From Gemmatimonadota bacterium (GTDB lineage: Bacteria; Gemmatimonadota; Gemmatimonadetes; Palauibacterales; KS3-K002), in NCBI GenBank assembly GCA_020344215.1, contig CP070815.1, positions 3,866,199-3,930,198 of the forward strand: a DNA stretch of 64,000 nt, in the 5' to 3' direction. Each line of letters starts with the position of its first letter. The stretch's first letter is position 1. The position numbers and the translations under genes were made by a program. Under the pieces are notes generated by a model. That model saw only the letters and a program-made list of their open reading frames with translations. It had not been told where the DNA came from and searched no databases. This document shows positions 7,628-16,685 of this stretch, in pieces.

Positions 7628-9907
7628 CTACAGGCTCCCTTCGAAAGCCTGTAGCACGGACCTCAGCTCGCTCGACCCCCAGCTCGTCGCGCCGTCCGGC
7701 GTCAGCTCGAGCGCCACTCCGTCGCCGGCGATGATCACCCGCTCGCCAAGCGCCAGGTACGGCGTGAGTGCGGGCAGCCGACGCGCCAGCTCGAAGTAAG
7801 CCTCGCTGTACGGCGCCAGCTCTATCACCTGCAAGCTGTCGTCAAAGGTCATATCCGTCCAGGTGCCGTCGCTGAGGACGAACAGCTTGCGTCCCACGTG
7901 GCGGACGGCGTGCGGGGCTCCCTGCCCGCGGGCGTCACCGCGACCCCCCTCGCGGGTCGTGACGCCGGCGACGACGAGCTCCGCCTCCTCGAGCGCATCG
8001 GCATCGCGCAGCCGGCTGCTCGCCTCGGCGCGCTTGAAGGCCTCGGCGCCCGTAGCTTCGGCCGGTGCTGCCGCCAGCTCCATCGCCCGATCCATGGCAA
8101 CCTGGGGCATCTGGTTCATCGCCAGCAGCGGCTCCTCGACGAGGTACGACGTGTACTCGGTGATGATTCCGTAGCGCAGGCCGAGCTGCCGGATCTCCTC
8201 GACCACCTCGGGGTCGGCGCCGTGCAGCCGCAGGTAGGCGGTCAGGGCACCGGCCTTGCGTGCGGCCCAGAGCCGCGGGATGAAGTCGTTGTCGTTCTCG
8301 CGACGCGGCAGCTCCACCTCGTAGGTGAACCGCTGCGTCTCACCGGCCCGCGTACCTTCCAGAACGAGCTGGCCGCCCCCGTGCCCGCGATAACGGCCGA
8401 AGAGGATCAAGTCTTCGCCGTAGAAGAGATCGGGCAGCGGGTTCGGGTAGAAGTCCTCCAACTCCGCCGGCGCACGGACGATCCGCAGATCGGAGAGCGC
8501 CGGGAAGCTGATCTTGCGAGTGAGCGAGGAAACCGCTTCCTCGACGTCGTCACCCGGCTGTACGTAGCTGACGGTGCCGCGGCCGCCCTCGGCCAGACGG
8601 TCGAGCAAGTACGTGTTTACATCGTAGCCGACGCCGAAGGCGAAGACTCGCTCACCATCACGCAACCGCTCCGCGACCTCGGCGATCCGCTCGGGCGCCG
8701 TCTCGCCCACGGTAGGCTTGCCGTCGGTGAGGAACACGATTAGCGAGAGCCGGCCGGCCTCCGACTCCGGGTCCAGCGCCTCGCGCAGCGCGTCTACGAT
8801 GTTGGTGCTCCCCTCGGCGCGCACCCCGGCCAGGTAGTCGCGGGCCTCGCGCAGCGTGGCGCGGTCGGCGTGCACAAAGTCTTCGCCGAACGAACGGACC
8901 ACGCTGGCGAAGGTGATGAGCCGGAACCGATCCTCGGGGCGCAGCCCGGCGAGGATCTGGTCCAGCGCATCCCGGGCCTGCTCGATCTTCACGCCGGACA
9001 TGGAACCGGAGACGTCGAGCACCAGCGTGAGGTCGCGCGGGATGTGCATCTCATCACCGTGTGCGGGCGGCGCGATCAGCAGCATGAAGTAGCCGGGCTC
9101 GCCGCTGGGCGCGTGCGCCACCACGCTGGCGCCGACGAACGACTCGCGCAGCGGCAGGAACAGCTCGAAGTCGCGGGCGGATGCGTCACCGCTGTGCGCG
9201 ATCTCGAGCTCATCGCGCCCACGCTCGCGCACTTCGATGACGTGTGTCGGCGAGTAGGGTGTGGCGAAGCGCTCGGCTCCGTCCACCCGGACGGTCAACG
9301 TGAAGGGGTGGTCGGCGCGCCTTCGCAAGTCCGGCGTCGACCTCTCGCTTTGCTCCGTACCCGGCACGGTCCCGACCACGCGCGGGTAGCGGAAGCGAAG
9401 CAGGTCACCGTCCTTCCCGAGAATCTGGGTGTAGCGCAGGATGATGCGCCGCGTGTCGCCCGGTTCGATGGGGAAGACGCGGGCTCGGAGCACTCCGTGG
9501 CCCACCAGCTCGATCAGCGCCGGGTCCTTCTTGCGCCGCACGATCTCCTCGTAGATGCGCCGAGCCTCGTCGGCGGGCAACACCTCACCGCGCAGCTCCT
9601 CTTCGCCCATAAACAGCGAAAAGTCCGTGAACACCGCCTCCGGCGCGATCGGGTAGAGGTAGTCACCCTCCTGCATGACGCGCGAGTTGTTGCGGAATAC
9701 CTCCTCCACCTCCACATGGGCGACGCGCCGCTCGCCGTCGATCCTGACGGTGACGTCGCTGCGCAACCGCTCGACGTGGTGGTGTGGCAGCCAGCGGTCG
9801 ACCGGCGGCTCGATCCAGCCCTGCGCCGCTCCGGGACGAGCGCCGGCAATCAGCAGGATCAGGGCGAGGGCGGTGGCCGCGGCGGGCCGTGCGTTTATGT
9901 GCCTCAT
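7628..9907 (-). CDS. VIT and von Willebrand A domain protein, exported
   Basis: This 759-residue protein has a signal peptide (to about AGARPGAAQ), a VIT domain (about residues 35-165, with VEVEEVFRNNS, YLYPIAPEA and FPIEPGDTRRI), and a VWA domain starting near residue 300. The VWA metal site is intact: LDVSGSMSG carries the DxSxS of the MIDAS. VIT/VWA pairs are known from inter-alpha-trypsin inhibitor heavy chains and many bacterial envelope proteins; the bacterial role is unclear. The ATG at 9905-9907 was chosen for the GAGGTG 4 bases upstream. An ATG six codons earlier has no ribosome binding site. As the first gene ahead of the sigma and anti-sigma genes, it may be a target or sensor of that pair. 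Confidence 0.88.
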   Translation of the reverse strand: MRHINARPAAATALALILLIAGARPGAAQGWIEPPVDRWLPHHHVERLRSDVTVRIDGERRVAHVEVEEVFRNNSRVMQEGDYLYPIAPEAVFTDFSLFMGEEELRGEVLPADEARRIYEEIVRRKKDPALIELVGHGVLRARVFPIEPGDTRRIILRYTQILGKDGDLLRFRYPRVVGTVPGTEQSERSTPDLRRRADHPFTLTVRVDGAERFATPYSPTHVIEVRERGRDELEIAHSGDASARDFELFLPLRESFVGASVVAHAPSGEPGYFMLLIAPPAHGDEMHIPRDLTLVLDVSGSMSGVKIEQARDALDQILAGLRPEDRFRLITFASVVRSFGEDFVHADRATLREARDYLAGVRAEGSTNIVDALREALDPESEAGRLSLIVFLTDGKPTVGETAPERIAEVAERLRDGERVFAFGVGYDVNTYLLDRLAEGGRGTVSYVQPGDDVEEAVSSLTRKISFPALSDLRIVRAPAELEDFYPNPLPDLFYGEDLILFGRYRGHGGGQLVLEGTRAGETQRFTYEVELPRRENDNDFIPRLWAARKAGALTAYLRLHGADPEVVEEIRQLGLRYGIITEYTSYLVEEPLLAMNQMPQVAMDRAMELAAAPAEATGAEAFKRAEASSRLRDADALEEAELVVAGVTTREGGRGDARGQGAPHAVRHVGRKLFVLSDGTWTDMTFDDSLQVIELAPYSEAYFELARRLPALTPYLALGERVIIAGDGVALELTPDGATSWGSSELRSVLQAFEGSL

Positions 9908-10150
9908 CTTACACCTCACAGTCATAGTGTCGGGGCTCTGTTGCTCGCTTCCACACTAGGAGACGCGCGGGGCGGGGATTGTTGCACAGGGTCGAGGTGG
10001 GCGGGGGTTCGGGGGTGCTCGCTTCGCGCTCCCGGGTTCCTGCGCCTCCGAGCGAGACCATGCGAAATCGGCCCCAGGTTGTTAGAATAAAGCACCCTTC
10101 CCGACCGCTAGATTGCAGGCCTCCACTGCAACGGGAGAAGAGGACCGGGT

Positions 10151-10546
10151 ATGAAATTCCACAAAGCGTGGCTGTTTGTGGCCGCAGGCGGAGTGATCGC
10201 GCTGGTCTTCGTCGCTGTGGCGGTACCGGAACCGGCGTTCCGGGCGCTGCTGTCCGTCCTGGCCGTCGTCCCGCTGCTCTACGTGTCGGTCCGGGTCGCT
10301 TTGGGCTCGGAGCGGCAGGTGGCGCAGGAGCGGCGCAAATACATGAAGCTGCGCAACGTGACGGACGAGTTCATCATGCACGTCCGCAACCTGAACCGGA
10401 TCACGGTCATCGCGAAGGGCGAGGACCCGCCGGACGACGCGGAAGCGATGGTCGACGATATCGTCGAGCGTATGCACGGCCTGGTGGAGCGGATGCGCCA
10501 AGCGGCGGGCGAGGCAACTTCGTTCGCGGCGGAAGGTGGAGAGTAG
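10151..10546 (+). CDS. Small membrane protein of unknown function
   Basis: This is a 131-residue protein with two hydrophobic helices (about residues 6-27 and 33-50), then a charged, helical cytoplasmic part. It is preceded by GAAGAGGA at a suitable distance. The C-terminal half (FIMHVRNLNRITVIAKG and the following acidic helix) looks like a short coiled coil. I do not recognise the family. A TAGAAT at 10083-10088 is a possible -10 site. A strong hairpin follows the stop, so it is probably transcribed alone. Confidence 0.7.
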   Translation: MKFHKAWLFVAAGGVIALVFVAVAVPEPAFRALLSVLAVVPLLYVSVRVALGSERQVAQERRKYMKLRNVTDEFIMHVRNLNRITVIAKGEDPPDDAEAMVDDIVERMHGLVERMRQAAGEATSFAAEGGE

Positions 10547-10578
10547 AAAGTCGAGCCCAGGTCGCGTGAACAGCTGAC

Positions 10579-10613
10579 AAACCGGCCCCCGGCGGATACG
10601 CCGCGGGCCGGTT
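10579..10613 (+). terminator. Rho-independent terminator-like hairpin
   Basis: AAACCGGCCCCCGG pairs with CCGCGGGCCGGTTT with one mismatch, around a short loop. It lies 33 bp after the stop of the small membrane protein and ends in GTTTCAC, a weak T-tract. Confidence 0.6.
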
Positions 10614-10659
10614 TCACGAACGGCGGCCTTGACCGAGGCTGCTGGAACCGGAGGTCCGG

Positions 10660-11391
10660 ATGATTCCTACTCTCGTGCTGTTGGCGATTCTTGGTGGTGG
10701 CGCAATATCGCCCGACACAACGGGCGAAGACGTGATCCGTGCGATGCACGATCGATATGCTGGGCGCTGGTATACGAAGCTGGCACTCGTCCAGACGGTC
10801 AACTACTACGACGTCCAGAGCGGAGCGTACGATTCGGCCCGCGTCTGGTACGAGTCGATCCAGCTGCCCGGAGTCGTGAGGAGCGATATCGCGCCGCTCG
10901 ACGCCGGGAACTGCATCATGTACAAGGAGGAGACCTGGACTTTCTTCGAGGCGGATACGGTGGTTCGCACCCAGCCGGGCCCCCATCCGATCCTGCTGCT
11001 CGGCTTCGATGTCTACGTGCAGCCGGCGGAGGAGACGATCCGTACACTTCAGGAGATCGGGTGGGATCTCTCGCAGGTCCGCGAGGACGAGTTCCAGCGT
11101 CGCGAGTCGTACGTGGTCGGCGACGCGTCCCGGCAATTCTGGATCGACAAAGAGGAACTGTACCTCGTTCGCATCCTCTTGAAGAACCCGACTAGCGGCG
11201 CCGAGCGCGACATAGTCCTCAAGGCCTACGAGCCGTTGGGCGGCGGCTGGATCGCAACGGAGATCGCATTCATGCGGGACGGGCGCGTCGACATGTTCGA
11301 GCACTACGACTACTGGACCATCGACGTGGAGTTCGAGCCCAGCCTCTTCGCCGTCAGCGATCGGAGCCGGCCCACCTGGGTGCGGAACTGA
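10660..11391 (+). CDS. Exported outer-membrane lipoprotein-sorting-like protein
   Basis: This 243-residue protein has a short N-terminal hydrophobic signal (MIPTLVLLAILGGG) and then a beta-rich fold. Its opening, GEDVIRAMHDRYAGRWY, and later strands resemble the LolA/LppX-like domain of outer-membrane lipoprotein-sorting relatives. There are no cysteines suggesting a lipobox. GGAGGT lies 5 bases before the ATG. The family assignment rests on general pattern, so treat the product as hypothetical with a LolA-like fold. Confidence 0.6.
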   Translation: MIPTLVLLAILGGGAISPDTTGEDVIRAMHDRYAGRWYTKLALVQTVNYYDVQSGAYDSARVWYESIQLPGVVRSDIAPLDAGNCIMYKEETWTFFEADTVVRTQPGPHPILLLGFDVYVQPAEETIRTLQEIGWDLSQVREDEFQRRESYVVGDASRQFWIDKEELYLVRILLKNPTSGAERDIVLKAYEPLGGGWIATEIAFMRDGRVDMFEHYDYWTIDVEFEPSLFAVSDRSRPTWVRN

Positions 11392-11404
11392 GACAGATAC
11401 TCGA

Positions 11405-11501
11405 AGTCGGGTGCGGGATGTCGGCTGTTGGGGATTGGAAGGGCGCCAGCGCCGGTTCAGCTGGGCGTCGGATGCTGGCTGTCGGATATCGACTGTTCAA
11501 T
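11405..11501. repeat. Degenerate heptamer repeat, locus 3
   Basis: Units GTCGGAT, GCTGGCT, GTCGGAT, ATCGACT, GTTCAAT run from 11467 to 11501. A weaker set with the same phase (TGCGGGA, TGTCGGC, TGTTGGG) runs from about 11411. Here both halves look direct rather than inverted. It lies just before the decarboxylase start. Confidence 0.5.
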
Positions 11502-11518
11502 CACCCTACGAGACTCAG

Positions 11519-12952
11519 ATGAGCGAGACACAGGAAACAACGCTGGAGATGCCGTCGGAGGAGATGCGGCGCTTTGGCCACGATGTGGTCGAGAGCATCG
11601 TCCGCCACTTCGAGACGCTGCGGGACCGGCCCGTGGTCAGCTGGTCGAACCGTGACGAGCTGGAGGCGCTGCTGCGGGAACCGCCGCCCGAAGACGGGAT
11701 GGAGCTGGGCGAGCTGCTCGGCGAGTTCGAGGAGAAGGTTGTGCCTCACATGTCGCACGTGGATCACCCGCGCATGTTCGGGTTCATCCCCGGCGCCGGC
11801 ACGTTCGTCGGCGCCATGGGTGACGCCCTCGCTTCCGGCCACAACATCTACGCCGGGACCTGGATCGAAAGCTCGGCGGCGCACCAGGTGGAACTCGTTG
11901 TCGTCGATTGGTTCCGCCAGTGGCTCGGCATGCCGGAATCCGCCGGCGGCACGCTGGTGAGCGGCGGCTCGGTGGCGAACCTCACCGGGCTCGTCCTGGC
12001 CCGCGAGGTGCGCCTGGGCGACATGCGCGAGGACGGTGTCATCTATACGAGCGAGCTGGCACACTCGTCGGTGGACCGTGGGGCGCGGATCCTCGGGTTC
12101 CGCCCGGATCAGGTGCGGAAGATCCCGACGGACGAGGCGTGCCGGATGGATGTCGACGCGCTGTGGGAAGCGCTGCTTGAGGACGCGGAAGCGCGGCGCT
12201 GGCCGTTCTGCGTCGTGGCGAACGCCGGCGACACGAGCACCGGCAGCGTCGATCCCCTCTCCGATGTCGCCGATTTCTGCGCGGCTCAGGGCCTGTGGCT
12301 GCACGTCGATGCGGCCTACGGCGGGTTCGCCGTGCTCGATCCGCGCGGCCGGGAGCTGCTGCGAGGAATCGAGCGGGCCGACTCGGTGGCGCTCGACCCG
12401 CACAAGTGGCTCTACACGCCGTTCGAGGCGGGCTGCGTGCTGGTGCGCGACTTCCGCCGCCTCTACGAGGTCTTTCACATCCTGCCCGACTATCTGGTGG
12501 ATGTGGCTGGCGGCCCGCAGAACGTGAACATGTGCGATCACGGGATCGCCCTCAGCCGCAGTAGCCGGGCGCTCAAGATCTGGCTGGCGATCAAGCACTT
12601 CGGCCTGGGCCGCTACCGGGCGGTAATCAGCCGCACGATGGGGCTGGCGCGCTACGCCCAGGAGCTACTCGAGGCGACTCCGGGGATTGAGGTCGTGAGT
12701 CCCGCCGTGCTCAGCGTGGTCACCTTCCGCTACGTCCCATCCTGGGAGAGCGACGAGGAGGAGATCGAGCAGGTCAACCACGAGATCAGACAGCGCGTCT
12801 GGGAGAGCGGGGCGGCGATGATCACGTCGAGCCGGGTGCGCGGCCGCTACGTGCTGCGGCTTTGCGTGGTGAACCACAACACGCGCAGGGCTGACGTCGA
12901 AGAGGTCGTTCGACTCATCGGGGAGCTGGGCCCGGCCGTGAGAGAGAGGTAG
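11519..12952 (+). CDS. Group II PLP-dependent decarboxylase (aromatic-L-amino-acid type)
   Basis: This 477-residue enzyme belongs to the pyridoxal-phosphate decarboxylase family that acts on aromatic amino acids or glutamate. The key residues are visible: the PLP-stacking histidine in SELAHSS (H182), D264 in WLHVDAAYGG, and the Schiff-base lysine K296 in LDPHKWLYTP. The region NAGDTSTGSVDPL is typical of the family. The substrate cannot be told from sequence alone; the DPHKW form and the early HPRMFGFIPG segment favour the aromatic-amino-acid branch. The start is the ATG at 11519; upstream codons in frame are repeat-derived. It converges on leuS with a hairpin in between. Confidence 0.88.
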   Translation: MSETQETTLEMPSEEMRRFGHDVVESIVRHFETLRDRPVVSWSNRDELEALLREPPPEDGMELGELLGEFEEKVVPHMSHVDHPRMFGFIPGAGTFVGAMGDALASGHNIYAGTWIESSAAHQVELVVVDWFRQWLGMPESAGGTLVSGGSVANLTGLVLAREVRLGDMREDGVIYTSELAHSSVDRGARILGFRPDQVRKIPTDEACRMDVDALWEALLEDAEARRWPFCVVANAGDTSTGSVDPLSDVADFCAAQGLWLHVDAAYGGFAVLDPRGRELLRGIERADSVALDPHKWLYTPFEAGCVLVRDFRRLYEVFHILPDYLVDVAGGPQNVNMCDHGIALSRSSRALKIWLAIKHFGLGRYRAVISRTMGLARYAQELLEATPGIEVVSPAVLSVVTFRYVPSWESDEEEIEQVNHEIRQRVWESGAAMITSSRVRGRYVLRLCVVNHNTRRADVEEVVRLIGELGPAVRER

Positions 12953-12961
12953 GCAGAAAAG

Positions 12962-13001
12962 CGCCCGGGTCGGGTGCGTGCTTGGTGACCCTTCCCGGGC
13001 G
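12962..13001 (-). terminator. Terminator-like hairpin between decarboxylase and leuS
   Basis: CGCCCGGG (12962-12969) and CCCGGGCG (12994-13001) pair around a 24-base loop. Read on the minus strand the stem is followed by CTTTTCTG, so it best serves leuS. It may also work for the convergent gene. Confidence 0.5.
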
Positions 13002-13025
13002 ATCGGTGCTTGCCAAGACGCCAGG

Positions 13026-15482
13026 CTACCCGACCACGATGTTGATCAGCCGGTCGGCGACGAATATGACCTTGCGGATCTGCTTGCCATCCAGGTGCCG
13101 CTGCACTCCCTCCTCGGCCAGCGCCAGCTCCTTGACCACGTTCTCTGAAGCGCCGCGCGGCGCCTTGATGGTGGCGCGGAGGCGGCCGTTCACCTGCACG
13201 GCGATATCGACCTGATCGGCCAGGGCCAGCTTCTCGTCGAAGCTGGGCCAGCTGGCGCCCTTGAACACCGACTCGCCGTGCCCGAGTCGCTCCCACAGCT
13301 CCTCGGCCAGGTGGGGCGCGAAGGGGGCGATCATGGCGACGAGCGGCTCGACCTCGGAGCGGCGCACGGCCCGGCCGCCAGCGCGCACCGCGTTCAGATA
13401 CTCCATCATCGCGGCGATCGCCGTGTTGTACTGCAGGCCGGCGAGGTCCTCGGTCACTTTCTTGGCCGTGGCGTGGAGCCTCTGGTTGAGTTCCGGCGTT
13501 TCCGGCGGACCGTCGCCCAGCTCGTTGCCGGTCACGGCGTCCCAGACGCGGTCGAAGAAGCGGGAGATGCCGGCGATCCCCTGCTCGCGGAAGTCACCAC
13601 CCTCCTCGTAGGGACCCAAGAACATGAGGTAGGTGCGGAACGTGTCTGCCCCGTACTTCTCCACGTACTCGTCGGGGATCACCACGTTGCCGCGCGACTT
13701 GGACATCTTGGCGCCTTCGCGGATGATCAGTCCGTGCTTGCGGAACTTGTGGTACGGCTCCTCGAAGGGCAGATGGCCGAGGTCGTGAAGCGCCATGCTG
13801 ATGAAGCGCGAGTACATCAGGTGCAGGACCGCGTGCTCCTCGCCGCCGATGTACATGTCCACCGGCAGCCATTTCTTCGTGCGCGCCGGGTCGAACGCCA
13901 CGTCGCTCCGATCGGTGGACGGGTAGCGCATGAAGTACCAGGCCGAGTCGAGGAAGGTGTCGGACACGTCGGTCTCGCGCTTCGCCGGGCCGCCGCATTT
14001 CGGGCACTCGACGTTGAGGAACTCCGCCGAGCGGGCCAGTGGGCCGACGCCGCTCTCGTCGGGCTTGAAGTTCTCGACGAACGGCAGCGTCACCGGCAGG
14101 TCAGCCTCGGGGACCGGGACGATGCCGTCATTCTCGCAGTGGATGACCGGGATGGGCGGGCCCCAGTAGCGCTGCCGCGAGATGCACCAGTCGTGGACGC
14201 GGTAGTTGACCGCGTGCGTGCCGCGGCCCTGCTCGGCCAGCCAGTCGGTGATCTCCCCTATCGCCTTCGCCGCCGGGACGCCGTCGAACTTGCCGGAGTT
14301 GACCAGTACTTCGTCCTCAGTGTGCTCGGTGAAGGCGGCCTCGAGCTCGGCGCTCGGGTCGAAGCCCTCGTAGCGGTCGGCCGGGATCACGACGACGCGG
14401 ATCGGCAGGTCGTACTCTGTGGCGAACTCGAAGTCGCGCTCGTCGTGTGCCGGCACCCCCATGATCGCGCCCCAGCCGTACTCCATCAGCACGTAGTCGG
14501 CGACCCAGATGGAGATCTCCTCGTCGGTGACCGGATTGATCGCCTTGGCCCCGGTATCGACACCGGTCTTCCCTCGCTCCTCGCCGGCCTTACGCCGCTC
14601 GACCACGTCCATGGCGAGCGCGTTCTTCACGTACTCGTCCACGGCGGCGCGCTGCTCGTCGGTGGTGATCTCTTTCACGTGCGGATGTTCCGGCGCCAGT
14701 ACCATGAAAGTGGCGCCGAACAGCGTGTCGGGCCGCGTGGTGAAGACGCGCAGCTTCTTGCCGGGGTGGCCGATAATCTCGAAGTCGATGTCGGCGCCCT
14801 CCGAGCGGCCGATCCAGTTCCGCTGCAGCCGCTTGGTCGACTCGGACCAGTCGATCCACTCGAGGTTGTCGAGCAGGCGCTGCGCATAGTCGGTTATCTT
14901 GAAGAACCACTGGTCGAGCAAGCGCTGGGTCACCTCGGTGGAGCAGCGCTCGCAACGGCCGTCGATCACCTGTTCGTTGGCCAGCACGGTCTTGCAGGAG
15001 GGGCACCAGTTGACGGGCGCCTGGCGGCGCTCGGCCAGGCGGCCCTTGTAGAGCTGCAGGAAGATCCACTGGGTCCACTTGTAGTACTCGGGCCGGGTAA
15101 CGTCGACGACCCGCTCCCAGTCGTACATGAACCCCATTCGCTTGAGCTGCCTGGTGAAGTTCTGGATGTTGCTGGGGATGAGTTCCATCGGATGCACACC
15201 CAGCTCCAGGGCGAAGTTCTCCGAGTGGATGCCGAAGGCGTCGAACCCGATGGGCTCGAACACCGTGTTCCCCTGCAACTGCTTGAAGCGGCCGTGAATG
15301 TCGGCGCCGGTGAAGGCGTAGACGTTCCCCACGTGCAGCCCCTCGGCCGACGGGTAGGGGTACATCATGAGGTTGTAGAAGGGCTTCTCGGCCCCGTCGA
15401 TGTCGACGTTGTAAAGCCGGGCCTCGTCCCAGCGCTTCTGCCACTTGGTCTCGACCGCTACCGGGTCGTACCGCTCAGCCAT
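13026..15482 (-). CDS. leuS: Leucyl-tRNA synthetase
   Basis: LeuRS charges tRNA-Leu. The 818-codon reading frame has the class I signatures: the HIGH-type motif as EGLHVGN within MMYPYPSAEGLHVGN, and KMSKS in GAKMSKSRGN. Between them is the editing (CP1) domain, and a zinc-type knuckle is present (CPSC and CERC around residues 160-180). The tail LANQV-type anticodon and C-terminal region ends INIVVG. The ATG at 15480-15482 matches the family start MAERYDP; an upstream TTG would add 17 residues with no homology. No T-box leader is present on the coding strand. Confidence 0.96.
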   Translation of the reverse strand: MAERYDPVAVETKWQKRWDEARLYNVDIDGAEKPFYNLMMYPYPSAEGLHVGNVYAFTGADIHGRFKQLQGNTVFEPIGFDAFGIHSENFALELGVHPMELIPSNIQNFTRQLKRMGFMYDWERVVDVTRPEYYKWTQWIFLQLYKGRLAERRQAPVNWCPSCKTVLANEQVIDGRCERCSTEVTQRLLDQWFFKITDYAQRLLDNLEWIDWSESTKRLQRNWIGRSEGADIDFEIIGHPGKKLRVFTTRPDTLFGATFMVLAPEHPHVKEITTDEQRAAVDEYVKNALAMDVVERRKAGEERGKTGVDTGAKAINPVTDEEISIWVADYVLMEYGWGAIMGVPAHDERDFEFATEYDLPIRVVVIPADRYEGFDPSAELEAAFTEHTEDEVLVNSGKFDGVPAAKAIGEITDWLAEQGRGTHAVNYRVHDWCISRQRYWGPPIPVIHCENDGIVPVPEADLPVTLPFVENFKPDESGVGPLARSAEFLNVECPKCGGPAKRETDVSDTFLDSAWYFMRYPSTDRSDVAFDPARTKKWLPVDMYIGGEEHAVLHLMYSRFISMALHDLGHLPFEEPYHKFRKHGLIIREGAKMSKSRGNVVIPDEYVEKYGADTFRTYLMFLGPYEEGGDFREQGIAGISRFFDRVWDAVTGNELGDGPPETPELNQRLHATAKKVTEDLAGLQYNTAIAAMMEYLNAVRAGGRAVRRSEVEPLVAMIAPFAPHLAEELWERLGHGESVFKGASWPSFDEKLALADQVDIAVQVNGRLRATIKAPRGASENVVKELALAEEGVQRHLDGKQIRKVIFVADRLINIVVG

Positions 15483-15611
15483 GGTACCGCGACGTGGTTG
15501 TGAGCCTATGCGAGAAGAGGCGGGCGCTTCCACCCGCCTCGCGAGCTTCGGAACGCATAATAAATAAGGTGCCCGGCCCGGATATCAATGCTAGCGGAGC
15601 CGACCGAGGGC

Positions 15612-16685
15612 TCAGGAGGCGGGCGGCCCTTCGACCAGCTCCTCCAGGGCCGACCAGGGCTCTGCAGCGCCGTCCACGGCCGCCGCGACCTGCTCGATCG
15701 CCCCGCTGAGGCTGCCTGTCCTGTCGTACAGAGCCTGGAAGAGGTAGAGCCGGTGGTAGTAGAGGTGCCAAGCGATAAGCGAAGCGTTGTTGAGGAGCGC
15801 CGGGTCGAACTGGGCGAAGCGGTCGGTGCGCATCGTCGGGGCGTACTCGTGCCTAAAGCTCTCCGAGAGTTCCGCGATCAGGGCCTCGCGACGCGGCATG
15901 AGCTGCTCGATGGGAAACTCCTCGGCGTACAGCGACTCGAGCTCGCCCCACAACCGATCGAGGAACTCGCTGAAGCGGAGGGTATCATGCCAGCGGCCGC
16001 GTGCCAGCTCGCAGAGCGCGTCGTCGTGTCCGCGCTCGCAGAAGAACTCGATGGCGCCGAGCGAGCCGACGAAGTTGGCGAAGCTCTCGTTGAACTCCAC
16101 GTGCCCGGCGACGAAGAGCGTGTTGTGGGTCACCTCGTGAACCACGGTCTCCACCAGACCCACGCTGTCCCGGCTGAGGAGCGTCGAGAGCAGCGGGTCG
16201 GGTAACCAGCCCAGGGTGCTGAAGGCGGGCGTGGGGCGCAGGTAGGTCTCGTAGTGCTGCTCTTCCAGTTCGCGTGCCTCGGCCGCCGCCGCCTCCCAGT
16301 CGAAGAACCCCTTGTACGGCACGCGTCCCACGACCGGGAACCACCAGGTGTAGGCGGCCAACCGGTTTACCGGGCTGGCGGAGAGTACCAGGGCGAGCGT
16401 GTCGCGACCGATGTCGGAGAACGACGTGTAGCTGGTGCCGACATCGAGCCCGAGGTCGCGTGCGGCGAAGCTGCGTGCCTGCACTACAAGCTCCAGCTTC
16501 GCCCGCGTCTCCATATCCAATGTGGGGTCGTTCAGGACGTCGGCGATGGCACGGCGGCGCGCCAGGATGCGGGCCTCCTCCCAGGCGGCGCGAATCACGT
16601 AGCCGGGCGAGCAGGAGAAGAGCGAAGGTACAACCACGACGACGAGGGCGAGGACGAGGACGAGGAGGATGTGCTTACACCTCAC
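15612..16685 (-). CDS. Putative aminopeptidase, lipoprotein (PF10023-type)
   Basis: This 357-residue protein has a signal peptide with a lipobox (PSLFSCSPG), so it is probably anchored to a membrane on the periplasmic side. It carries the metallopeptidase motif VVHEVTHNTLF (HExxH) and a downstream glutamate in FNESFANFVG, which together would bind zinc. The whole pattern, including the WFPVVGRVPYKGFF segment before the motif, matches the predicted aminopeptidase family PF10023. The substrate is unknown. Its ATG overlaps the stop of the DUF763 gene (ATGA), so the two are translationally coupled. Confidence 0.85.
   Translation of the reverse strand: MRCKHILLVLVLALVVVVVPSLFSCSPGYVIRAAWEEARILARRRAIADVLNDPTLDMETRAKLELVVQARSFAARDLGLDVGTSYTSFSDIGRDTLALVLSASPVNRLAAYTWWFPVVGRVPYKGFFDWEAAAAEARELEEQHYETYLRPTPAFSTLGWLPDPLLSTLLSRDSVGLVETVVHEVTHNTLFVAGHVEFNESFANFVGSLGAIEFFCERGHDDALCELARGRWHDTLRFSEFLDRLWGELESLYAEEFPIEQLMPRREALIAELSESFRHEYAPTMRTDRFAQFDPALLNNASLIAWHLYYHRLYLFQALYDRTGSLSGAIEQVAAAVDGAAEPWSALEELVEGPPAS

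Noticed and set aside
10279..11304. Minus-strand open frame of 341 codons across the small membrane protein and LolA-like gene
   Set aside because: It runs against two plus-strand genes with good ribosome binding sites and its protein looks like reverse-frame noise.
15478..15495. TGGTACCGCG next to the leuS start, matching the core of the T-box motif
   Set aside because: The match is on the plus strand while leuS is on the minus strand, and no T-box stem or antiterminator lies around it. It is a chance match helped by the GGTACC palindrome.
13278..15503. Long plus-strand open frame (741 codons) opposite leuS
   Set aside because: It is the antisense shadow of a strongly coding GC-rich gene; it has no family similarity and leuS is certain.
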